This document shows positions 26,801-35,281 of a stretch of 64,000 nt of DNA, one piece after another. Made by a program: the position numbers and the translations under genes. The stretch spans positions 123,255 to 187,254 of the forward strand of contig JACCXH010000007.1 of assembly GCA_013697245.1 (NCBI GenBank), in the 5' to 3' direction. The DNA is from Bacteroidota bacterium (GTDB lineage: Bacteria > Bacteroidota > Bacteroidia > B-17B0 > Aurantibacillaceae). The notes under the pieces are model-generated. The model made no database searches and was not told where the DNA came from. It saw only the letters and a list, made by a program, of their open reading frames with translations. The stretch's first letter is position 1. Each line of letters begins with the position of its first letter.

Positions 26801-27973
26801 TTAATACTCTTTATTCTGTATGAATTTGCCCTCGCGTGAATATACTTTTACCTTGCCCTTTGGTTTACCATCCACAAAAGTTCCTTCGTTATATTTATTG
26901 CCATTATCAAAGTAACTGGTGTATTTGCCTTGCTTAACACCGTTGGCATACATTTGTTCTTTTCTTTTTTTACCGTTTGGATAATACTCTACATACAATC
27001 CATCATATTCTCCTTTGGCATATTTTGTCTCTAATGATAAAATGCCGTTTTCGTACCAGCGTTTTTCAGATAATAATGTATCCTGATCATAAAATTCAAT
27101 AGCCTTTTTAGCGCCATTATCATAATAATATTCATAACTGCCTTGTTTTTTTTGATCAAGATAATTACCGCGTGATAGTAAGAGTTTTTTTGAACCGTAA
27201 AAGCTCTTTACACTTTTTATCTGGCCATTAACCAACCAGCTCTCTTCGGTTATATTTCCATCTTCATCAAATGATTTAGATCCATTTAATTTATTATTTT
27301 CCCAAACCTCAAGTTTTTCGGGTTTGCCATTTATGTAAAAATTACTGTAAGTTATTTTTCCTTTTCCCTCACGCCTTTGCGATTGAACAGCTCCGGATTT
27401 ATATTTAACGGTATAATTGCCAACAAGACTATCATTTACAAAATAAAAATCCTCATGCTCAGCGCCATTCGCGTACCAGGTTAAGAACTTACCATTACGG
27501 TGACCATTTTTAAGTTCGCCTGAAATATATAATTTATAGGTAACAGGATGATAGACCTTTAAATTACCGTTACCATTCGTTAATTTGCTGTCATTCCGCG
27601 CTGTTCCGTCCGGCAAGTAGGATTCAACCAGGCCGGTTAACACACCGTCATGATAAGCAAAAGAATGGCTTGGTTTACCGTTATTATAATAAAATTTTGA
27701 GATGCTGTCGCGCACATCATTTTTATACCAGGAGTCCGAATATTTTTTTCCATTCAGAAAAAAAGTCCGCACTAAAAAAAGACTATCGTTGCCTAATTTT
27801 TTTCTTTCTAAAAACTCGAAACGCTCTTTTGAGATAGGAAATTCATCATGCTGTTCTTTTAATGAATCTCTTTTGTTCCCTTCTTTTATTGTTTCTTCAA
27901 CAAATCTTTGCGTAATGTCTGTACAAGCGCTAAGAAGAAAAGAGATCGCAATTATTGTACGACAGGCAAACAT
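26801..27973 (-). CDS. MORN-2 repeat lipoprotein (YwqK-type)
   Basis: The product has 390 residues. A signal ends with FLLSAC, a lipobox. The body is a chain of MORN-2 repeats (e.g. YYNNGKPSHSFAY, WYANGAEHEDFY, YYDNGAKKAIEFY, WYENGILSLETKY, YYPNGKKRKEQMY, YFDNGNKYNEGTF), about a dozen in all. Such proteins are often annotated as YwqK-family antitoxins, but there is no toxin nearby and a surface or envelope role is just as likely. Its start overlaps the rlmB stop by one base (TAATG), so the two are coupled. Confidence 0.85.
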   Translation of the reverse strand: MFACRTIIAISFLLSACTDITQRFVEETIKEGNKRDSLKEQHDEFPISKERFEFLERKKLGNDSLFLVRTFFLNGKKYSDSWYKNDVRDSISKFYYNNGKPSHSFAYHDGVLTGLVESYLPDGTARNDSKLTNGNGNLKVYHPVTYKLYISGELKNGHRNGKFLTWYANGAEHEDFYFVNDSLVGNYTVKYKSGAVQSQRREGKGKITYSNFYINGKPEKLEVWENNKLNGSKSFDEDGNITEESWLVNGQIKSVKSFYGSKKLLLSRGNYLDQKKQGSYEYYYDNGAKKAIEFYDQDTLLSEKRWYENGILSLETKYAKGEYDGLYVEYYPNGKKRKEQMYANGVKQGKYTSYFDNGNKYNEGTFVDGKPKGKVKVYSREGKFIQNKEY

Positions 27974-28707
27974 TACAAACGTTGCTTAACAGCTTCAAAC
28001 AATACAATACCCGAAGCTACAGAAACATTTAACGAAGCAATTTTACCAACCATTGGTATTTTTACCTGCACATCGCTGCGCTTTAAATATTCATTACTAA
28101 TGCCGTTTTCTTCGCTGCCCATAATAATGGCAGTTGGTTTTGTAAAATCAGCATCATAAATTAAATTCTCTGTTTTTTCGTGGCAGGAAACTATTTGCAA
28201 GCCACTTTCTTTTAAATATTCGATGGTGGTCTTTAAATTATCTTCGCGGCAAACCTTTAGTCTGTGCAAAGCACCGGCACTGGTCTTTATGGCATCGCCA
28301 TTAATTTGCGCGGCGCCGCGGCTTGGTATGATCATAAAATCAACACCCGCACATTCTGCTCCACGCGCAATAGCGCCAAAGTTGCGTACATCTGTTACAC
28401 GATCTAAAATTAAAACCAACGGAATTTTTCCTTTTTCAAACACCTCAGCCAACATTTCTTCGGCATTGTAATAATTAATTTCGGTTAAATAAGCTACAAC
28501 GCCCTGGTGGTTCTTTTCGGTAATACGCTTTAGTTTTTCCGGTGGCACTATCTGAATAGGCACTGCCTGGCCCTTTAACGCATTGCGCAATTGATGATAC
28601 AACTCATTTGATAAGCCTTTTTGTAAAAATATTTTTTCAATGTCTTTACCGGCCTCCAGCGCCTCAATAACTGCGCGGGTACCAAAAATTAAATTGTCTT
28701 CTTCCAT
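27973..28707 (-). CDS. rlmB: 23S rRNA (guanosine2251-2'-O)-methyltransferase (SpoU family)
   Basis: The product has about 244 residues. The ORF track begins three codons earlier (MPPM); I prefer the second Met (MEEDNLIFGTRAVIEALE), which matches the family start. The N-terminal substrate-binding domain is followed by a SPOUT knot domain with motif 1 DRVTDVRNFGAIARGAECAG, motif 2 IIMGSEENGIS and motif 3 KIPMVGKIASLNVSVASGI. It methylates the ribose of G2251 in the 23S P-loop. The lipoprotein gene follows with a one-base overlap. Confidence 0.93.
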   Translation of the reverse strand: MEEDNLIFGTRAVIEALEAGKDIEKIFLQKGLSNELYHQLRNALKGQAVPIQIVPPEKLKRITEKNHQGVVAYLTEINYYNAEEMLAEVFEKGKIPLVLILDRVTDVRNFGAIARGAECAGVDFMIIPSRGAAQINGDAIKTSAGALHRLKVCREDNLKTTIEYLKESGLQIVSCHEKTENLIYDADFTKPTAIIMGSEENGISNEYLKRSDVQVKIPMVGKIASLNVSVASGIVLFEAVKQRL

Positions 28708-28800
28708 GGGTGGCAAAGTACTTAAAATTTAATGCATTTAGCAAGTTAAAACAGCATTAAACCTTTACGCATTAGTTTTTGGTAAGTCGCCCTATACTCG

Positions 28801-28808
28801 TATCTTTG
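28801..28808 (+). promoter_or_regulatory. Bacteroidota promoter (-7 box) for the NifU-domain/metF unit
   Basis: TATCTTTG matches TAnnTTTG exactly. A TTG (28779-28781) lies 19 bp upstream, within the usual -33/-7 spacing. The ATG is 15 bp downstream. This is the best complete promoter I see in the window. Confidence 0.7.
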
Positions 28809-28823
28809 TGTTAAATTTAAAGG

Positions 28824-29060
28824 ATGGACGCATTATTGCATAAAAAAGTGGAAGACGCATTAGATTCTATTCGCCCCTATTTAGAGGCAGATGGTGGAAA
28901 TGTAGAGGTTATTGATATTACAGAAGGCAACATTCTTAAATTAGAATTAAAAGGCGCTTGCAAAACGTGTAATATGAGTCAAATGACCATGAAAGCAGGT
29001 ATTGAAGAAACCATTAAACGCGCTGTTCCCGAAATAAAAGAAATTATCTCTGTTAATTAA
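28824..29060 (+). CDS. NifU-like C-terminal domain protein (Fe-S scaffold/carrier)
   Basis: The product has 78 residues and consists of a single NifU C-terminal (Nfu) domain: ALDSIRPYLEADGGNVEVIDI followed by LKGACKTCNMSQMTMKAGIE with the CxxC pair that binds a [4Fe-4S] cluster, and the final PEIKEI. Stand-alone Nfu domains deliver clusters to apo-proteins. It is 3 bp from metF and probably shares its promoter, though MTHFR itself has no cluster. Confidence 0.92.
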   Translation: MDALLHKKVEDALDSIRPYLEADGGNVEVIDITEGNILKLELKGACKTCNMSQMTMKAGIEETIKRAVPEIKEIISVN

Positions 29061-29063
29061 TAT

Positions 29064-30017
29064 ATGAAATTAATACAAAAGCTTTCTCAAAGTAAGAAGC
29101 CACTATTTTCTATCGAGATCCTACCACCTTTAAAAGGAAAAAGCATTCAAAGCATTTATGATGGCATTGATCCTTTAATGGAGTTTAAACCGGCATTTGT
29201 TGATGTTACTTATCACCGCGAGGAATATATCTATAAAAAACGCGATGGTGGTTATCTGGAAAAAGTAAGCATTCGTAAACGCCCCGGAACCGTTGGTATT
29301 TGTGCGGCTATTATGAACAAGTATAATGTGGAAGCTGTACCGCACATTATTTGCGGCGGTTTTACCAAAGAAGAAACAGAGAACGCTTTAATTGATCTTC
29401 AATTTTTAGGTATTGATAATGTATTAGCATTGCGTGGCGATAGCATTAAAACAGAGCCTGCTTTTGTGCCTGAGCCTGGCGGACATCCATACGCCATCGA
29501 TCTTGTAAAACAAATTACAGAAATGAACCGTGCGCAATACCTGGATGAGGAAATGAAAGATGCTGCGCCAACTAATTTTTGTATTGGCATTGCAGGTTAT
29601 CCTGAAAAACATTTTGAAGCGCCGAACATGATCAGTGACCTAAAATATTTAAAAGCAAAAGTAGATGCAGGTGCAGAGTACGTGGTGACACAAATGTTCT
29701 TCGATAACTCTAAATATTTTGCTTTTGTAAAATTGTGCCGCGAAAATGGAATTACAGTTCCAATTATTCCGGGTTTAAAAATACTAAGCACTAAAAAACA
29801 AATTACCACGCTTCCTAAAATTTTTCATATTGATATTCCTCAACCTTTTTACGAAGAGCTTGAAAAATGTAAAGACGACAAAGAAGTGAAAGAAGCAGGC
29901 ATTAAATGGTGCATCCAACAAAGCAAAGAGTTGGTAAAAGCCAATGTGCCTTGTTTACATTTTTATACCATGGGAACTTCTGAAGCTACCAAGCGCGTAG
30001 CAAAAGAAGTGTTCTAA
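29064..30017 (+). CDS. metF: 5,10-methylenetetrahydrofolate reductase
   Basis: The product has 317 residues, close to the bacterial MTHFR length. It has the conserved start FSIEILPPLKGKSIQSIY, FVDVTYH, LALRGDSI, FCIGIAGYPEKH and VVTQMFFDN, which together form the FAD-binding TIM barrel. It makes 5-methyl-THF for methionine synthesis. It follows the Nfu gene by 3 bp. The 82-bp gap before truB holds a short imperfect palindrome (ATCCTCCGGAGAAGG) of a kind seen in Bacteroidota intergenic regions. Confidence 0.95.
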   Translation: MKLIQKLSQSKKPLFSIEILPPLKGKSIQSIYDGIDPLMEFKPAFVDVTYHREEYIYKKRDGGYLEKVSIRKRPGTVGICAAIMNKYNVEAVPHIICGGFTKEETENALIDLQFLGIDNVLALRGDSIKTEPAFVPEPGGHPYAIDLVKQITEMNRAQYLDEEMKDAAPTNFCIGIAGYPEKHFEAPNMISDLKYLKAKVDAGAEYVVTQMFFDNSKYFAFVKLCRENGITVPIIPGLKILSTKKQITTLPKIFHIDIPQPFYEELEKCKDDKEVKEAGIKWCIQQSKELVKANVPCLHFYTMGTSEATKRVAKEVF

Positions 30018-30099
30018 ACCTTATCTCTCGCCGTATCCTCCGGAGAAGGCGCCAAATAATTGAAAAAGCTCCAAAGAAGGGGAAAACTAAAATCGGAAA

Positions 30100-30804
30100 A
30101 TGGATTACAATTTTTATACCGGCGAAGTTCTACTCATTGATAAACCTTATACCTGGAGCAGTTTTCAGGCAGTAAATAAATTAAAGCACGCTATAAAAAA
30201 TCATCCTTCGTTACTTGTTGACGGCGTAAAAGTAAAACCAAAAATTGGTCACGCCGGCACACTTGATCCTTTAGCAACCGGTTTACTTATTGTTTGCACC
30301 GGGAAAAAAACAAAAACCATTAACGACTTAATGGGAATGGAAAAAGAGTACACTGGTACTTTTTTATTAGGAGCAACAACACCTTGCTTTGATCTTGAAA
30401 AAGAAGTTGACAAAACTTTCCCGACCGAACATATTACGTTAGAAGCCATACAACAAGCTGCAAAAGATTTTACAGGCATACAACAACAGGTGCCGCCAAT
30501 TTTTAGTGCCGTGATGATAAGCGGAAAACGCGCTTATGAAATGGCAAGAGCCGGTGAGGAAGTTGAAATGAAATCGCGTGAAATTGAAATAAAAGAATTT
30601 GAAATAACAAACGTCAATATGCCAAGCGTTAGTTTTAGAATTGTTTGCAGTAAAGGAACGTATATTCGTAGCCTAGCACGTGATTTTGGTTTAGCCTTAA
30701 ATAGCGGTGCGCACCTTACAGCACTCTGTCGCACACGTATTGGCGATTTTAAATTGGGGGATGCAGTTACTCCGCAAGAGTTTGCGGAGAAATTAAATCC
30801 ATAG
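30100..30804 (+). CDS. truB: tRNA pseudouridine(55) synthase
   Basis: The product has 234 residues. It has the motif I region LIDKPYTWSSFQAVNKL, the catalytic motif GHAGTLDPLATGLLIVCTGKKT with the active-site Asp (GTLDP), and CSKGTYIRSLARDFG. It converts U55 in the T-loop of tRNAs to pseudouridine. The C-terminus is short, as usual in Bacteroidota, with no clear PUA domain. The non-coding repeat element begins about 80 bp after its stop. Confidence 0.95.
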   Translation: MDYNFYTGEVLLIDKPYTWSSFQAVNKLKHAIKNHPSLLVDGVKVKPKIGHAGTLDPLATGLLIVCTGKKTKTINDLMGMEKEYTGTFLLGATTPCFDLEKEVDKTFPTEHITLEAIQQAAKDFTGIQQQVPPIFSAVMISGKRAYEMARAGEEVEMKSREIEIKEFEITNVNMPSVSFRIVCSKGTYIRSLARDFGLALNSGAHLTALCRTRIGDFKLGDAVTPQEFAEKLNP

Positions 30805-30948
30805 TTATTTATTTTTTTGTTAATTTTCCGTAGAGAAAATATGCTGTATATGTTTTACTTAAATTATTTGATTGCAGCACAATTTCTTTTGTCACTTTTG
30901 GCGCGCAAAAGTAACCAAAACGCATTTGATCTTTTGAAAGGAGATTTT

Positions 30949-30991
30949 TCTATTCGCAACTTAGAGGCAGCGAATAGAAAACCGCTGCCTC
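30949..30991 (+). other. pair of overlapping, mutually exclusive 9-bp hairpins
   Basis: TCTATTCGC (30949-30957) pairs perfectly with GCGAATAGA (30970-30978). GAGGCAGCG (30964-30972) pairs perfectly with CGCTGCCTC (30983-30991). The two stems share the GCG at 30970-30972, so they cannot both form fully. On RNA this looks like a switch or a folding pathway. Confidence 0.6.
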
Positions 30992-31247
30992 GCCAAGCAC
31001 TTTTCTGGATGCTTAATCAACAAATTGCCTAGCTTGGCTCGCATCTATCTCTGCAAAAGATCAAGATGGAAAACTCAAACACCTAAACGCAAAGCTATAT
31101 CAGGATATTTGTCCGCGTAAGCAAACAAAGAATTGGCCTCAAAGAAATTCTGTAAAATTTGTGTTTTGATTTTTCAACCCCAGGCAAATTTTAATACATA
31201 AATAGGATTTTGGAATTAGGCGTTATTGCTGTATTAAATTATCTTGA

Positions 31248-31304
31248 GCCCACGCTGTTTGAGCCACCCGCAAAGGATTTCGAGATAGTGGCGAGTTTGT
31301 GGGC
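31248..31304. other. two-step stem with internal loop in the repeat element
   Basis: GCCCAC (31248-31253) pairs with GTGGGC (31299-31304), and inside it GCCAC (31263-31267) pairs with GTGGC (31288-31292). The strands between the two helices are GCTGTTTGA and GAGTTT, which would form an internal loop. This is the most structured part of the element's right half. Confidence 0.55.
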
Positions 31305-31328
31305 GACACAAGAAAAATCTGAAACTAC

Positions 31329-31363
31329 AAATCAAGGAATTTCTTTGTGAGCCTTGATTTTTT
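31329..31363 (+). terminator. terminator-like hairpin at the right end of the repeat element
   Basis: AAATCAAGG (31329-31337) pairs perfectly with CCTTGATTT (31352-31360) and is followed at once by more T residues. It could end a plus-strand transcript of the element, or of truB. The stem is AT-rich, so strength is doubtful. Confidence 0.4.
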
Positions 31364-31479
31364 GGTTACTTTTTGATCAAGCAAAAAGTGACGGCAAGAA
31401 TTAATTATAAAATTTATTTTTTGGTTGTTTCATGGTTGAGAAGAGGCGAACCATGCTTGGTGAAGAAGATCTTGGAGAT

Positions 31480-32142
31480 TTAAATATTAAGGAAATGCAA
31501 GAACTCGTTTAAACGATCTTTCATACCGGTTTCATAATCGCTGTGAGAATAAGTAGCTTTTATAGTATAATTGTAACGGTTAAATGTTTGAATGATGCTT
31601 GAAAGATCTTCGCGGTTTACTTTTAACGTCACTTCCAGTTTCATACTATCCGGTTGCGATGAAACGTGCAGACTTAAAATTTTCGCATCGTTGCCTTCAA
31701 TAATATTTCCAATTTGAGTAACCGAATAATCGTTTTGATTTAATTCAAGTACAATTACACCTCCCGGATTTTGAACCGAGATCATGGTACTTAAATTTTG
31801 CACAATACCTTTTAAGGTGATGCAGCCTTTGTATTTTTCGTTCTCATCTAACACCGGGATTAATGTCAGGTTTAAGCTGGTCATTAATTTTACTAATTCG
31901 TATGTGTGTTGGTGAATGTGAATTGCAGGACGCATTAAATGTAATTTGCTCGCGTCAATTTGTTCTTCGGGATGGTTGTAATCTAACAGATCGGTCTCTG
32001 AAACAAGACCAACTAACTCACGATCTTTTACCACCGGTAAATGAGAAACTTTGAACTGTTCCATCCAATCCAAAGCCAACTCAACCGTGTCGGTGGTTTT
32101 AAGTGGTGGAATTTCGTCTGTTATAAGATCAACAACTAACAT
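31480..32142 (-). CDS. CBS-domain pair protein with ACT-like C-terminus (AcuB-like)
   Basis: The protein has 220 residues. Two CBS domains occupy about residues 1-120 (VELALDWMEQFKVSHLPVVKDRELVGLVSETDLL; TYELVKLMTSLNLTLIPVLDENEKYKGCITLKGI), which together bind an adenine nucleotide. The C-terminal 80 residues (GVIVLELNQNDYSVTQIGNI) look like an ACT-type regulatory domain. The layout resembles AcuB-type proteins. It is probably a soluble sensor whose partner is not encoded next to it. It stands alone between the repeat element and pdxJ. Confidence 0.85.
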   Translation of the reverse strand: MLVVDLITDEIPPLKTTDTVELALDWMEQFKVSHLPVVKDRELVGLVSETDLLDYNHPEEQIDASKLHLMRPAIHIHQHTYELVKLMTSLNLTLIPVLDENEKYKGCITLKGIVQNLSTMISVQNPGGVIVLELNQNDYSVTQIGNIIEGNDAKILSLHVSSQPDSMKLEVTLKVNREDLSSIIQTFNRYNYTIKATYSHSDYETGMKDRLNEFLHFLNI

Positions 32143-32222
32143 ATTTCTTTTTCAAATTTATGTAAATTAATTAGCTTTACTGAGCTTTTAGCAAAAAGTA
32201 ACAAAAGATTAAATACCTCAAA

Positions 32223-32939
32223 ATGACTAAATTAAGCGTAAACATTAATAAAATAGCCACTTTGCGCAATGCCAGGGGTGGTAATATGCCCAGCGTTTTA
32301 AAGGCAGCGCAGGATATTGAACGCTTTGGTGCGCAGGGCATTACAGTGCATCCAAGGCCTGACGAGCGTCATATTACTTATAAAGATGTGCGTGACCTGA
32401 AACCGGTTTTAAGCACAGAATTTAATATTGAAGGCAATCCTAAAGAACAAAAATTTGTTGATCTTGTTTTAGAAATTAAACCTCATCAAGTAACATTAGT
32501 GCCGGATGTGCAGGGGCAATTGACCAGCGATCATGGTTGGGATACAAGAAAGAATAAAGATTATTTAATAGAGATGATAACGCTATTTAAAAAAAATAAT
32601 ATTCGTACTTCTATTTTTGTGGATGCAAATTTAGAAATGGTAAAAGGTGCCAAAGAAACCGGTGCCGACAGAATAGAATTATATACCGAAGAATACGCAC
32701 GTTTGTTTTTTACAGAAAAAGAAAAAGTAATTCAACCTTTTATTGCAGCAGCCGCATTAGCCGGTGAGCTTGGCTTAGGAGTAAACGCAGGGCACGACCT
32801 GAGTTTGGATAATTTAAAATTCTTTAAACAACATGTTCCAAATTTATTGGAAGTGTCTATTGGCCATGCTTTAATTAGCGATGCGCTATATTTTGGTTTG
32901 GAGAACACCGTGCAATTATATTTACGCCAACTGAAATGA
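32223..32939 (+). CDS. pdxJ: pyridoxine 5'-phosphate synthase
   Basis: The protein has 238 residues, full length. It begins [21 protein letters not shown] with the substrate-binding Asn and Arg, then [41 protein letters not shown] and [12 protein letters not shown], ending [13 protein letters not shown]. It condenses 1-deoxyxylulose 5-phosphate with 3-amino-2-oxopropyl phosphate in the DXP-dependent vitamin B6 route. The next gene overlaps its stop (ATGA). Confidence 0.96.
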   Translation: MTKLSVNINKIATLRNARGGNMPSVLKAAQDIERFGAQGITVHPRPDERHITYKDVRDLKPVLSTEFNIEGNPKEQKFVDLVLEIKPHQVTLVPDVQGQLTSDHGWDTRKNKDYLIEMITLFKKNNIRTSIFVDANLEMVKGAKETGADRIELYTEEYARLFFTEKEKVIQPFIAAAALAGELGLGVNAGHDLSLDNLKFFKQHVPNLLEVSIGHALISDALYFGLENTVQLYLRQLK

Positions 32940-33703
32940 AATTAGCCTACAGGGAATTTGGACAAGGGCAACCTTTAATTATTTTACATGGCTTATTTGG
33001 CCAAAGTGATAATTGGAACACACTCGCAAAACAATTTGCAATAAACGGTTTTCATGTTTTTACTTTAGATCTTCGTAACCATGGTCTTTCGCCGCACAGC
33101 GATGTTTGGAGTTATGACGTGATGGCCGATGACCTGAAAGAATTTATTGATGTACAACAATTAAAAGACCCCATTTTAGTAGGCCATAGCATGGGTGGAA
33201 AAGTGGTGATGTTTTTTGAATTAAAATACGCCGGTATTTCAGCAAAAATAATTATTGCTGATATTTCGCCGCGGGCTTATGAACCGCATCATGATGCAGT
33301 TTTAGCTGCGCTGAACGCTGTAGATTTTTCAAAAATAAAAACACGTAAAGAAGCAGAAGCGATTTTAAACACCTACTTAGATGATTTTGGCACTAAACAA
33401 TTTTTATTAAAGAATATTTATTGGCGCGATACAGAAAACAACAAAATGGACTGGCGTTTTAATTTAAAGACCATTGCACAAAATTATAATAACATTGGCG
33501 TTGCTTTGCCTGCCGGCTCAAGCGATGTTCCAGCTTTAGTTGTTCGTGGTGAGAGGTCCAATTATATTGCAGAAAGCGATCTGATTGATTTTAAAGAATA
33601 TTTCCCAAATTATAAATTAGAAACCATTCTAGATGCCGGGCATTGGATACATGCAGAAAAACCGAAAGAATTTTTTGATGTTGTGCTGGAGTTTATAAGA
33701 TAA
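32936..33703 (+). CDS. alpha/beta fold hydrolase (YbfF-like)
   Basis: The protein has 255 residues. It has the oxyanion motif [23 protein letters not shown], the nucleophile elbow [11 protein letters not shown] and the catalytic His in [12 protein letters not shown]. This pattern is that of YbfF-type acyl thioesterases/esterases. The start overlaps the pdxJ stop by four bases, so translation is coupled, an arrangement I have no functional explanation for. The substrate is unknown. Confidence 0.9.
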   Translation: MKLAYREFGQGQPLIILHGLFGQSDNWNTLAKQFAINGFHVFTLDLRNHGLSPHSDVWSYDVMADDLKEFIDVQQLKDPILVGHSMGGKVVMFFELKYAGISAKIIIADISPRAYEPHHDAVLAALNAVDFSKIKTRKEAEAILNTYLDDFGTKQFLLKNIYWRDTENNKMDWRFNLKTIAQNYNNIGVALPAGSSDVPALVVRGERSNYIAESDLIDFKEYFPNYKLETILDAGHWIHAEKPKEFFDVVLEFIR

Positions 33704-33722
33704 AAGCAAAAAATATAATGCC

Positions 33723-34228
33723 TTAATGCTTTTTTGTAGTGATCGTTTTTTCGGATAATACAAAATCCTTTTTATCAGGCTTCTTAAAAAGTTGTTTCCA
33801 CTTAAATGTAAAAATGCTTTTAAGGATCATGATTATTGATGAAAAAGAATAAGGTTTTGGCACATATAAATTGGCACCGGTGTGATAAGCTTCATTAATG
33901 TCCTGTTCGCTTGTTGAAGTGGTATACATCACAGTTGGAATATCTTTAAGATCTTCATCGGCTTTAATTTCTTTAAGACATTCTTTGCCGTTCTTACCCG
34001 GCATATTAATATCCAAAAAATAATATCAGGATTAGGAATTTCGGGATCATGAAGATTGTCCATCAGATCTTGCCCATTACTTTCTGTAGTTAATTCAGTT
34101 GGTACATCTGTGTGTTCTAGAGCTTCTTTAAATAAGTGCTGATCATCTTTATCATCATCAGCAAGCAAGATCTTTATGGGATCTTTTTTATCCTTTTCAA
34201 CATGCTCTTGATCTTCTTTGTCTTTCAT
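33723..34228 (-). pseudogene. response regulator receiver-domain protein, split by a frameshift
   Basis: Two overlapping minus-strand ORFs (33929-34228 and 33723-34016) make one CheY-like receiver when joined: acidic patch ILLADDDKDDQ, phosphoacceptor segment PDIIF then LDINMPGKNGKE, TTSTSEQ, and the Lys in YVPKPYSF. The break is in the run AAAAAA at 34015-34020 (plus strand); adding one base restores PDIIFLDINMP. With no DNA-binding output domain, the intact protein would be a single-domain regulator with a Lys-rich tail. It could be a sequencing error or a recent inactivation. Confidence 0.85.
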
Positions 34229-34339
34229 CTAGAAAACAAAGATACGGATAAAACAAAAAAAACAGATTAATACCTCAACAATTTAACAAAAACCGCATTT
34301 TTAATGATTTTTATTCTTTCTTAAATGCTAAAATAGGGT

Positions 34340-34969
34340 TTATAGTAGATTTAGGCCTTTTAAAAAATCGCCTATCTCTTCATTTTTAGGAAGTAAAAAA
34401 GCGCTAATACCGCATTCTCCGGCACCACGAACGTGTTGGATAGAGTCATCGATAAAAACAGTTTCTTCAGGTTTTAGATCGTTCGCTTTTAAAACAAATT
34501 CAAAGATCTCTTTATTGGGCTTACGCATTCCCACGCGACATGAGTAATACACCTCGTCAAAATAATCCTTAAAATTTTTTACGCCGTGCTTAAGGTAAAG
34601 ATCGTGTTCAAAAGCAGAAACATGTGGCTCATTGGTATTGCTTAATAAAAAGGTGTTGTAGTTTTGTTTCATCGTTACCAAAATATCCAGCCTTTTTTCA
34701 GGAACATCCAGCAGCATGGCATTCCAGGCCTCAAACAATTTATGATCCGGTCCTTCGTAACGAATTTGTTGGCGCAACTCATAAAAAAACTCTTCATCAG
34801 AAATAAGGCCTTTATCAAGATTGTCAAACAGGCTGCTTTGCTCTGCTTGCGTGTAGATGGCTTCAAAAGGCATGTAGCTGAGTTTATTAAATTCGGAAAT
34901 AGTTTTATTTACATCCAAATTAATGATCACGCCGCCCAGATCGAATATGATATTTTTTATATGTTGCAC
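34340..34969 (-). CDS. HAD family hydrolase (HAD-IA, phosphatase-like)
   Basis: The protein has 209 residues. HAD motif I is IIFDLGGVIINLD (the second Asp is replaced by Gly, as in the YihX/HAD-IA3-like group), motif II TFLLSNTNEPH, motif III VGMRKPNKEIFEF and motif IV VFIDDSIQHV. The cap is a small helical domain after motif I. It is likely a small-molecule phosphatase with an unknown substrate. It stands alone; 235 bp of AT-rich sequence without visible genes separate it from the tRNA. Confidence 0.88.
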   Translation of the reverse strand: MQHIKNIIFDLGGVIINLDVNKTISEFNKLSYMPFEAIYTQAEQSSLFDNLDKGLISDEEFFYELRQQIRYEGPDHKLFEAWNAMLLDVPEKRLDILVTMKQNYNTFLLSNTNEPHVSAFEHDLYLKHGVKNFKDYFDEVYYSCRVGMRKPNKEIFEFVLKANDLKPEETVFIDDSIQHVRGAGECGISAFLLPKNEEIGDFLKGLNLL

Positions 34970-35204
34970 TTTTTAAATTTAGTAAAAAAGATTATTCCAC
35001 GCATTTTTGCGGAGATTAATTCATTTATTCTTCGCATAAAAATTAAAACATAGAGAGAATCTCCTCTGAAAGCGCCTACCGACTAGGAATTATCGCAAAT
35101 AAGGCAGAGAAAAAAAACTAGGCCTAAAAACACCCAGTTTTACTATATTATTTTGCAAATATGGGGCTTTTGGCTATTTTTGCAATCCCTTCTTAAGGGA
35201 ATTT

Positions 35205-35281
35205 GGTCCTATAGCTCATTCGGTTAGAGCAACTGACTCATAATCAGTAGGTGCTTGGTTCGATTCCAAGTGGGACCACCA
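35205..35281 (+). tRNA. tRNA with CAU anticodon (Met elongator or Ile2)
   Basis: A full cloverleaf of 77 bases: acceptor GGTCCTA pairs with TGGGACC, D-arm TAGCTCATTCGGTTAGAGCA, anticodon stem ACTGA/TCAGT with loop CTCATAA, T-arm TTGGTTCGATTCCAA, discriminator A, encoded CCA. The CAU anticodon reads AUG as Met, or AUA if C34 becomes lysidine (tRNA-Ile2); sequence alone does not settle this. It lacks initiator features such as a mismatched 1:72 pair. The recombinase gene on the other strand ends inside this tRNA. Confidence 0.93.

Larger units (their letters stand above)
30884..31400. repeat. non-coding element of nested inverted repeats, bounded by ~40-bp terminal inverted repeats
   Basis: The left end (30884-30920) and right end (31360-31400) are inverted copies sharing TTCTT, GTCAC, TTTTG and the 14-bp block AAAAGTAACCAAAA; each end also folds on itself (ACTTTTG/CAAAAGT at left, ACTTTTTG/CAAAAAGT at right). 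Inside are an 11-bp inverted repeat (TTGATCTTTTG 30926-30936 with 31054-31064), overlapping 9-bp hairpins near 30949-30991, GCCAAGC/GCTTGGC (30992/31032), a two-step stem at 31248-31304 and a 9-bp hairpin before T-rich DNA (31329-31360). The only ORF (30817-31032) looks like a by-product of the repeats. I do not recognise a named RNA or IS; a miniature mobile element or structured RNA are both possible. Confidence 0.7.

Noticed and set aside
30030-30060. Short palindrome ATCCTCCGGAGAAGG between metF and truB as terminator
   Set aside because: Imperfect stem and no T run after it; mentioned only as a possible intergenic repeat relic.
30817-31032. 71-residue ORF in the truB-CBS gap
   Set aside because: It lies across the left terminal repeat and the hairpins of the non-coding element; its composition follows the repeats and no family is seen.
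31431-31455. CATGGTT/AACCATG hairpin near the CBS gene as its terminator
   Set aside because: A clean 7-bp stem, but no clear T run follows directly on the minus strand.
35244-35281. Treating the recombinase tail as proof of a CRISPR or phage attachment repeat pair
   Set aside because: Only one copy of the tRNA 3' end is visible, so attL and attR cannot both be named.
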